Shown: positions 6,126 through 10,996 of the stretch, piece by piece
Numbering within the stretch: position 1 is the first letter of the stretch
How the letters are laid out: each line of letters starts with the position of its first letter
Assembly: GCA_031293105.1 (NCBI GenBank)
Contig: JAUMSA010000320.1
Span: 1 to 10,996 of the forward strand
Origin: Butyricicoccus sp.
GTDB taxonomy: Bacteria; Bacillota; Clostridia; Oscillospirales; Butyricicoccaceae
DNA: 10,996 nucleotides
Reading direction: 5' to 3'
Translations under genes and position numbers: made by a program
The notes under the pieces: generated by a model
What the model was told of the DNA's origin: nothing
Database searches by the model: none
Seen by the model: only the letters and a program-made list of their open reading frames with translations

Positions 6126-7439
6126 ATGTGGGCTTATGAAAGCGTATTCTATCAAATCTGTCCCATCGGTTTTTGCGGTGCGCCGCGCGTCAACGACGGC
6201 CAAACGGTCAACCGCATTCAAAAAGTCGCCGATTGGACCGACCATCTGGTAAAACTCGGCGTCAACGCCGTTTATTTTTCGCCCGTCTTTGAGTCGGACA
6301 GCCACGGCTACGACACCCGCGATTTCCGCAAGATCGATTGCCGCCTGGGCACCAATGCCGACTTCGCCGCCATGTGCCGCACTCTGCACGAAGACGGCAT
6401 CCGGGTCGTGCTCGACGGGGTATTCAATCACGTTGGCCGCGGCTTCTGGGCCTTCCGCGATGTGCAGGAGAAAAAATGGGACTCTCCTTATAAGGATTGG
6501 TTCCACATCTCCTTTGACGGCAATTCCAACTACAACGACGGCTTTTGGTACGAGGGCTGGGAAGGCCACTATGAACTGGTCAAGCTCAACCTGAAAAACC
6601 CGGCGGTCGTTGACCATATCTTCTCCTGCATCCGCTCCTGGGTGGAGGAATTCGACATTGACGGCCTGCGGCTGGATGTGGCGTACCTGCTCGACCGGGA
6701 TTTCCTCAAAGCGCTGCGCCGTTTTACCGACAGCCTTAAACCGGAATTCGTGCTTATTGGCGAAGTGCTGCACGGTGATTACAACCAGATCGTCAACGAC
6801 GAAATGCTGCATTCATGCACCAACTACGAATGCTACAAGGGATTGTATTCTTCCCTTAATTCAATGAATCTGTTTGAAATCACCCATTCGCTCATGCGCC
6901 AGTTCGGCCCGGAAAATTGGACGCTGTATAAGGGCAAGCATCTGATGAGCTTTGTCGATAACCACGACGTAACCCGCGCGGCGTCGATTCTGAACAATCC
7001 GGCGCATTTACCGCTGCTCTATGGTATGCTATTTGGTATGCCGGGCATTCCCTGCCTGTACTACGGCTCGGAGTGGGGCGCCGAAGGGCATAAGACCCCA
7101 GGCAGCGACGATGTCCTGCGGCCCTGCTTTGAGCAGCCCTTATGGACCGAGCTCACCGACACCATTGCCGCAATGGCACAGGTTCACCGGGAAAGCCGGG
7201 CACTGTGCTATGGCGACTTCAAACATCTGGTGCTCACCAACAAGCAGGCCATTTGGGAGCGCAAAGCCGAAGGTGAACGCGTGCTGATCGCTATCAATGC
7301 GGACAGCGAACCGTACACCGCGCATTTCGACGCGCAATCGGGTATGGCGGTCGATCTCATCACCGGCAAGCCGCATGACTTTGGCGGCGGCAGCGAGCTT
7401 CCGCCCTACTCGGTAGCCTTCTGGAAGACCGAACGCTAA
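6126..7439 (+). CDS. GH13 alpha-amylase family glycoside hydrolase, cytoplasmic
   Basis: A 437-residue enzyme of the alpha-amylase family acting on alpha-glucans or maltodextrins. Conserved regions are in order: HGYDTRDFRKIDCRLG (60-75), region I DGVFNHVG (97-104), region II GLRLDVA with nucleophile D184, region III GEVLHG with acid/base E213, and region IV FVDNHD with D281. All three catalytic residues are present. Blocks around region I most resemble cyclomaltodextrinase/neopullulanase enzymes, but the N-terminal starch-binding domain of those is absent and the barrel begins within the first ten residues. There is no signal peptide, so it probably cleaves imported maltodextrins inside the cell; exact specificity cannot be read. 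The ATG at 6126 has AAGGAG eight bases upstream. The gene runs opposite to its neighbours, has its own promoter, carries a cre-like site in codons 4-9, and is followed by ytaF after 49 nt. Confidence 0.93.
   Translation: MWAYESVFYQICPIGFCGAPRVNDGQTVNRIQKVADWTDHLVKLGVNAVYFSPVFESDSHGYDTRDFRKIDCRLGTNADFAAMCRTLHEDGIRVVLDGVFNHVGRGFWAFRDVQEKKWDSPYKDWFHISFDGNSNYNDGFWYEGWEGHYELVKLNLKNPAVVDHIFSCIRSWVEEFDIDGLRLDVAYLLDRDFLKALRRFTDSLKPEFVLIGEVLHGDYNQIVNDEMLHSCTNYECYKGLYSSLNSMNLFEITHSLMRQFGPENWTLYKGKHLMSFVDNHDVTRAASILNNPAHLPLLYGMLFGMPGIPCLYYGSEWGAEGHKTPGSDDVLRPCFEQPLWTELTDTIAAMAQVHRESRALCYGDFKHLVLTNKQAIWERKAEGERVLIAINADSEPYTAHFDAQSGMAVDLITGKPHDFGGGSELPPYSVAFWKTER
6137..6150 (+). promoter_or_regulatory. 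Candidate cre site (CcpA operator) in the amylase coding start
   Basis: TGAAAGCGTATTCT matches every fixed position of the Bacillus cre consensus TGNAANCGNWNNCW. It lies in codons 4-9 of the amylase gene, about 72-85 bases downstream of the predicted transcription start. Cre sites inside the early transcribed region are known to block elongation when CcpA binds with HPr-Ser-P. Carbon catabolite repression fits an alpha-glucan gene. The site also encodes residues (YESVFY) that may be conserved for protein reasons, so a chance match is possible. Confidence 0.5.
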
Positions 7440-7444
7440 ACACC

Positions 7445-7511
7445 AAACAAGCAGACCATTCATAGGCTGAGCCAGGAGGCTTTGGCTTATGGATTGTCTG
7501 CTTGTTTTTTT
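7445..7511 (+). terminator. Intrinsic terminator after the amylase gene, overlapping the ytaF start
   Basis: A perfect 12-bp stem pairs AAACAAGCAGAC (7445-7456) with GTCTGCTTGTTT (7496-7507). It runs straight into seven T residues (7505-7511), a good intrinsic terminator. The 39-base interior can form a second AGCCA/TGGCT stem (7470-7474 with 7483-7487). The AGGAGG ribosome binding site of ytaF (7474-7479) is in the apical loop. The ytaF ATG (7489) lies before the right arm, so the arm and T-tract are coding. Read-through would be needed for ytaF expression from the amylase promoter. Confidence 0.82.
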
Positions 7512-8109
7512 GATGTCTTGTGACGCGCTGTTTGCCTGTCTGGCGCTGGGGGCGCAGCACATCACGGTCGAACCCCGCGCCCGTCTGGTGCTCGCGGGTG
7601 TCGGCACCGGCTGTCTGGCGGTTTCTTTTCTGACCTCGCGGGCGCTGCTCCTGCTGCTGCCCGACCAGCTGTTCCATTACATAAGCTGCGGCGCATTATT
7701 GGCGATCGCGCTTTGCTGTTTATTTGAGGCTGGCTGCAAACGGTTATCCGACCGGCTTGCGACCGCCGCCGCACCTTTGACCTTTCACCTGCATGGTTTG
7801 CGGGTGGTGCTGCAAATCTATGCGGAGACCGCACGCGCGGATGCCGACCGATCAGGTTCTCTGTCGCCCGCCGAGGCCTTTTGGCTGGCGGTGCCGCTCT
7901 CACTCGATTCGCTGCTGACCGGGCTTTCGATTTGTGTCACGCCACAAACAGCGGCAGGGCTACTGCTGTTTTCCCTGCTCTGTGGCTTGCTGGCCACCTG
8001 GGCTGGGGAAAAGATCGGCAAACGGCTGGGACACGCCGCCGGACAATCGGCGTCCCTCATCAGCGGCGTTCTGCTGCTCGTCATTGCGCTGTGTAAGTTG
8101 AAACTATAA
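7489..8109 (+). CDS. ytaF: YtaF-like (MntP-related) multi-pass membrane protein
   Basis: A 206-residue polytopic membrane protein with about six membrane segments (roughly 3-22, 33-50, 64-80, 132-150, 155-173, 187-203). The second half carries the family signature: ARADADRSGSLSPAEAF (116-131) followed by LAVPLSLDSLLTGLS, with D140 in the membrane segment. This matches the sporulation membrane protein YtaF, distantly related to the manganese exporter MntP; the molecular role of YtaF is not established. The first half holds the matching but weaker repeat LMSCDALFACLALGA, where SLDS would be expected. Start at 7489: AGGAGG nine bases upstream, and the first membrane segment needs these residues. 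It follows the amylase by 49 nt filled by a terminator hairpin, and converges on folD. The family call is good; the symbol is tentative, and a different transport role is possible. Confidence 0.78.
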   Translation: MDCLLVFLMSCDALFACLALGAQHITVEPRARLVLAGVGTGCLAVSFLTSRALLLLLPDQLFHYISCGALLAIALCCLFEAGCKRLSDRLATAAAPLTFHLHGLRVVLQIYAETARADADRSGSLSPAEAFWLAVPLSLDSLLTGLSICVTPQTAAGLLLFSLLCGLLATWAGEKIGKRLGHAAGQSASLISGVLLLVIALCKLKL

Positions 8110-8112
8110 AAT

Positions 8113-8147
8113 ACCGCCCCTTTCCCGAAAGTCTGGAAAGGGGCGGT
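8113..8147 (-). terminator. Terminator hairpin of the folD operon, shared with convergent ytaF
   Basis: A perfect 13-bp stem pairs 8113-8125 (ACCGCCCCTTTCC) with 8135-8147 around a 9-base loop. On the minus strand it follows the folD stop by 3 nt and is continued by ATTTTATAG, a moderate U-rich tract. On the plus strand it begins 3 nt after the ytaF stop but is followed by few T residues. It therefore terminates mainly the folD operon, with possible weaker action on ytaF. Confidence 0.85.
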
Positions 8148-8150
8148 TGC

Positions 8151-9002
8151 TTACATACCGTGTTGCAGACGAGCTGCTTTGATGGTGTTTTTCATCAGCA
8201 TGGTGATAGTCATGGGGCCTACGCCGCCGGGCACCGGCGTCATGTAGGATGCCTTTTCCATGACCGTAGGGTCTACATCGCCGCAGACCTTGCCTTCTTC
8301 GTTGCGGTTCATGCCCACATCGATGACGACAGCTCCGGGTTTGACCATATCCGGGGTCACAAAGCCCGCCTTGCCGACCGCGGCCACCAGGATATCGGCA
8401 CCGGCGCAGATCTCTTGCAGATTGGCCGTACGGCTGTGGCAGATGGTGACCGTACCATGCTTATGGAGCAGAAGCATGGCCATGGGTTTGCCGACAATGT
8501 TGGAGCGGCCAATGACCACGCACTGCTTGCCCTTGGGGTCGATGTCGTACTCGTCCAGCAGTTCCATGACGCCCGCCGGGGTACAAGGCAGGAAATCAAA
8601 ATCCCCAATCATGATCTTACCCACGTTGGTCGGATGGAACGCATCCACATCCTTTTTCGGGTCGATGGCTGCGATGACAGCATCTTCCCGAATCTGTGCG
8701 GGCAGCGGAAGCTGGCACAAAATGCCGCTAATCTTGGGATTGGCGTTGAGCCGACCGATCAGATCCAGCAGCTCGCTTTCGGAAGCGGTCGCGGGCAGCA
8801 CATGCTTTTCGCTGTAAAATCCACATTCCAGGCAAGCGCGCTCTTTGTTGCGCACATAAATCTGGCTGGCCGGGTCATCCCCGACCAGGACGACCGCCAA
8901 GCCAGGAACCACTCCCTGCGCCTTCAGCGTTTCGGTCTGTTCTAAAATTTGGCCGCGCACCTTGGCCGACAATGCTTTTCCGTCCATGCGAATTGCACTC
9001 AT
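8151..9002 (-). CDS. folD: Bifunctional methylenetetrahydrofolate dehydrogenase/cyclohydrolase
   Basis: FolD oxidises 5,10-methylene-THF with NADP and hydrolyses the methenyl form to 10-formyl-THF, supplying one-carbon units for purine and formyl-Met-tRNA synthesis in the cytoplasm. The 283-residue protein has the normal length. Visible motifs are VGDDPASQIYVRNKERAC with Y49 and catalytic K53, GILCQLPLP, KDVDAFHP (A for the commoner G), LPCTPAG, the nucleotide-binding VIGRSNIVGKPMA, TICHSRT, and the C-terminal PVPGGVGPMTI. The start overlaps the lgt stop as ATGA, with AAGGAG eight bases upstream inside lgt. It is the last gene of the ymfH-lgt-folD unit and ends at a hairpin terminator. Confidence 0.97.
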   Translation of the reverse strand: MSAIRMDGKALSAKVRGQILEQTETLKAQGVVPGLAVVLVGDDPASQIYVRNKERACLECGFYSEKHVLPATASESELLDLIGRLNANPKISGILCQLPLPAQIREDAVIAAIDPKKDVDAFHPTNVGKIMIGDFDFLPCTPAGVMELLDEYDIDPKGKQCVVIGRSNIVGKPMAMLLLHKHGTVTICHSRTANLQEICAGADILVAAVGKAGFVTPDMVKPGAVVIDVGMNRNEEGKVCGDVDPTVMEKASYMTPVPGGVGPMTITMLMKNTIKAARLQHGM

Positions 9003-9856
9003 TCATGACTCTCCTTTTCATCCAGTTCAATCGGTTTTTCTATCGCTGTGGGCATCCAAATTTGTCCCAGCGTTTCGACTTTATTTTTCCGTCCAAGCAC
9101 CAGCAGAACCAGGGCGACCAGACAGCTGATACCGGCCAGTACCTGCGATACGCGCAGCGGGGTACCCGGAATGTACAGACTATCGGTCCGCAGTCCTTCG
9201 ATCCAGAAACGGCCGAATCCATACCAGGCGGCATAAATCAAAAAGATCTCACCTTTGAAATGGCGCTTTTTGCAGCATACATGCAGCACGATCAGACCGA
9301 TTAGGTTCCAGAGCGATTCATACAGAAACGTTGGGTGGACCGGGTCGCCGCCGTCGATGGTCATGCCCCACGGCAGGCTGGTCGGTCCGCCAAAGGCTTC
9401 GGCATTGAAGAAATTTCCCCACCGGCCAAAGATCTGACCGATAATCAGACCGGTCGCGGCGATATCCAACATACCCGGAATGTTGAGGTGCTTGCGTTTC
9501 CCATAAAAATAGATGGTCAGCACCGCGCCGATAATGCCGCCATAGATGGCCAAGCCACCGTGCCAAATGGCAATAATCTCCACCGGATTTTCTTTATAAG
9601 AATCCCACTCAAAAAATACATAATACAGCCGCGCGCATACAATTGAAATAGGCACACACAAAAGCAGCAGATCATATAGATTATCCAGCGAGTAACCAAA
9701 CTGTACGGTCTTCCGCGAGGCGTACACCGCCGCTACCAGGAACCCGATACAGATGATGATGCCATACCAATAGATGTCTTTTCCCAGGATGTTCACCGCC
9801 ACGCGGTTGATCGTAAATTCCAGACCCAGTCCCGGGAAACCAATTACATGTTCCAT
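8999..9856 (-). CDS. lgt: Phosphatidylglycerol-prolipoprotein diacylglyceryl transferase
   Basis: Lgt moves the diacylglyceryl group of phosphatidylglycerol onto the lipobox cysteine of prolipoproteins, the first step of lipoprotein maturation in the membrane. The 285-residue protein is polytopic with about seven membrane segments. It shows WHGGLAIYGG (98-107) with the essential histidine, the Lgt signature GRWGNFFNAEAFGG (144-157), HPTFLYES (174-181) and YGFGRFWIEGLRTDSL near 212-227 with conserved arginines. The start is ATG at 9856, giving MEHVIGFPGLGLEF; AAAGGA lies seven bases upstream, at the end of the M16 gene. A longer in-frame reading to 10039 only overlaps that gene. It is 4 nt after the ymfH stop and overlaps folD by 4 nt. 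Confidence 0.97.
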   Translation of the reverse strand: MEHVIGFPGLGLEFTINRVAVNILGKDIYWYGIIICIGFLVAAVYASRKTVQFGYSLDNLYDLLLLCVPISIVCARLYYVFFEWDSYKENPVEIIAIWHGGLAIYGGIIGAVLTIYFYGKRKHLNIPGMLDIAATGLIIGQIFGRWGNFFNAEAFGGPTSLPWGMTIDGGDPVHPTFLYESLWNLIGLIVLHVCCKKRHFKGEIFLIYAAWYGFGRFWIEGLRTDSLYIPGTPLRVSQVLAGISCLVALVLLVLGRKNKVETLGQIWMPTAIEKPIELDEKESHE

Positions 9857-9860
9857 GTCC

Positions 9861-10996
9861 TTATCCTTTCTCCGGTCCGTCCAGCGGCTCGACCAGCGAC
9901 AGCACCGACCGATCGGGCTGTGCCCAAACCGCAAATCGAGCTTGTACCTGTTCGCGCGTAATCGAGGCTTGCAGTTCGGCAAAGTCAAAAAAGTCCTGCC
10001 CGCCAAAAACCGCTTCGCACTGTGCCCGGCAAATCTCATCCGGCTGGTCGAGGGTCCGCAGCGTCATGCCATAGGCTGCCCGCCAGATGCGCTCAAATAC
10101 CGCCGGGTCCACGCCGTCGCGCGCCAGTTTGCGCACCCGGACTTCCAGCCGTTCCCGTACGTTCCGCGCCTGCTGGCTGTTGCCCACAAAATAGGCGCAC
10201 GCGGCTTCAGGATGCAGGCTATATCCATTTTGGAACTGCCGGTCAATGAGACCGTCCCGATACAGTTCGGTATATAAGGTCGAAGTTTCCCCGGCCAAGA
10301 TGCGGCTGCACAGTTCGCCAACCAGCTGCCGGTACAGGCGGTTCTCCCCCGGCTGCACCGGGTCATCCTTAAATCCAATCATAAAATAGGGCCGGGATAC
10401 CGCCATGTGCTTGACCACTTCGGAGTGGCAGACGGTCGGGCGGCGTGTGCCGTAGCCACGCGCCGCGATATGCGCCGCCTTTTCGGGCGAGAACTTCTGC
10501 GCCATGGATACGATGGTATCAAAATCCGCCTGTCCGCACACGACCAGCGCCATATTGGCTGGGCTGTAAAACGCCTTGTGGCACTGGTACAGCAGTTCGG
10601 GTGTAATGCCCGCAATGCTGTCTACGCTGCCCGCAATCGAGATACGCACCGGATGCTCATGGTACAGCGCCTGATACATCCCCACATAGGTCTGCCAGAA
10701 CGGCTGATCGTCCATCATACCGATCTCCTGCCCGATGATGCCTTTTTCCTTTTCTACATTTTCGTCCGTGAAATACGGAGTAAATACAAATTTCAGCAAG
10801 ATCTCCAGGTTTTTTTCAAAGGAATCGGTGCACGAAAAATGATAGGCGGTCATGTTGTGGCTGGTGAAGGCATTGGGCATGGCGCCCGTGGCTGCAAATT
10901 TTTGCAGCGCATTGCCGTCCTCATCCTCGAACATTTTATGTTCCAGGAAATGAGCCACCCCTGCCGGTGTGACGATATGGGTGCCGTCCTCCATCG
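9861..10996 (-). CDS. ymfH: M16 zinc-peptidase family protein, YmfH type (5' end beyond window)
   Basis: About 378 C-terminal codons including stop are visible; the start lies outside. The M16 metalloprotease motif HxxEH is intact as HFLEH (AGVAHFLEHKMFED, 10994 numbering H15, E18, H19), followed by EKEKGIIGQE. There, the E83-x6-E90 pair supplies the third zinc ligand (E90), so this is the half of an M16 pair that keeps the metal site. NAFTSHNMTAYHFSCTD, HPVRISIAGSVDSI and AFYSPANMALVVCG are close to Bacillus YmfH (also written YfmH), annotated as associated with the 5-aminopentanol modification of elongation factor P. Whether it cleaves peptides is not shown here. The inactive partner (YmfF type) would be expected just upstream, outside the window. 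It ends 4 nt before lgt, so both share an mRNA. Confidence 0.87.
   Translation of the reverse strand, partial: MEDGTHIVTPAGVAHFLEHKMFEDEDGNALQKFAATGAMPNAFTSHNMTAYHFSCTDSFEKNLEILLKFVFTPYFTDENVEKEKGIIGQEIGMMDDQPFWQTYVGMYQALYHEHPVRISIAGSVDSIAGITPELLYQCHKAFYSPANMALVVCGQADFDTIVSMAQKFSPEKAAHIAARGYGTRRPTVCHSEVVKHMAVSRPYFMIGFKDDPVQPGENRLYRQLVGELCSRILAGETSTLYTELYRDGLIDRQFQNGYSLHPEAACAYFVGNSQQARNVRERLEVRVRKLARDGVDPAVFERIWRAAYGMTLRTLDQPDEICRAQCEAVFGGQDFFDFAELQASITREQVQARFAVWAQPDRSVLSLVEPLDGPEKG

Noticed and set aside
6084..6812. 242-codon minus-strand frame opposite the amylase
   Set aside because: Shadow of codon bias in the amylase gene, which has all four GH13 catalytic regions.
8160..8945. 261-codon plus-strand frame opposite folD
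   Set aside because: Antisense shadow of FolD; no ribosome binding site.
9857..10039. Upstream in-frame extension of lgt
   Set aside because: The added residues are unlike Lgt and come from the M16 gene in another frame; MEHVIGFPGLGLEF with AAAGGA upstream is the natural start.
1..10996. tRNA genes, CRISPR arrays, insertion sequences, attachment sites or a phage/defence island
   Set aside because: None seen by eye; nearly every base is assigned to conserved chromosomal genes and short regulatory gaps.

Overview
The window is a gene-dense chromosomal segment from a Gram-positive anaerobe of the Clostridia. An Oscillospirales-type gut bacterium (Butyricicoccus/Agathobaculum-like) is my best guess. 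The reasons are the Firmicutes order rplS-lepB-rbgA-rnhB-yraN, strong GGAGG ribosome binding sites, a sporulation-type YtaF homologue, a YmfH-type M16 protein, and a moderately GC-rich composition judged by eye. No mobile element, tRNA, rRNA or CRISPR array was seen.

Layout: (1) 1-5307, minus strand, is one tightly packed transcription unit read right to left: lepB, rbgA, rnhB, yraN, an M19 dipeptidase, thrC and a metallophosphoesterase cut by the window edge. It starts at a good sigma-A type promoter (5347-5375). The first genes overlap by ATGA or 20 nt and the later ones are 13-16 nt apart. (2) 5432-5952 is the monocistronic rplS unit (minus), with its own promoter, a structured leader resembling the ribosomal-protein L19 leader, and a strong UUCG-capped terminator. 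(3) 6031-8109, plus strand, is a two-gene block, promoter - GH13 amylase-family enzyme - YtaF-like membrane protein, inserted divergently between the minus-strand units. (4) 8113-10996, minus strand, is an M16 peptidase-like protein (ymfH type, 5' end outside the window), lgt and folD, again nearly overlapping, ending in a large hairpin shared with the convergent ytaF gene.

Functionally, the right half of the first operon serves the cell surface and translation: signal peptidase I, the 50S assembly GTPase, RNase HII and an Endonuclease-like UPF0102 protein. The tail genes serve peptide breakdown and threonine synthesis. The folD operon joins one-carbon metabolism with prolipoprotein lipidation. 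The amylase is cytoplasmic and probably acts on imported maltodextrins.

The most interesting signals are regulatory. A 12-bp-stem intrinsic terminator has its right arm and T-tract inside the first codons of the ytaF-like gene, with that gene's Shine-Dalgarno in the hairpin loop. A perfect match to the CcpA cre consensus lies in codons 4-9 of the amylase gene. No wholly new system was found.
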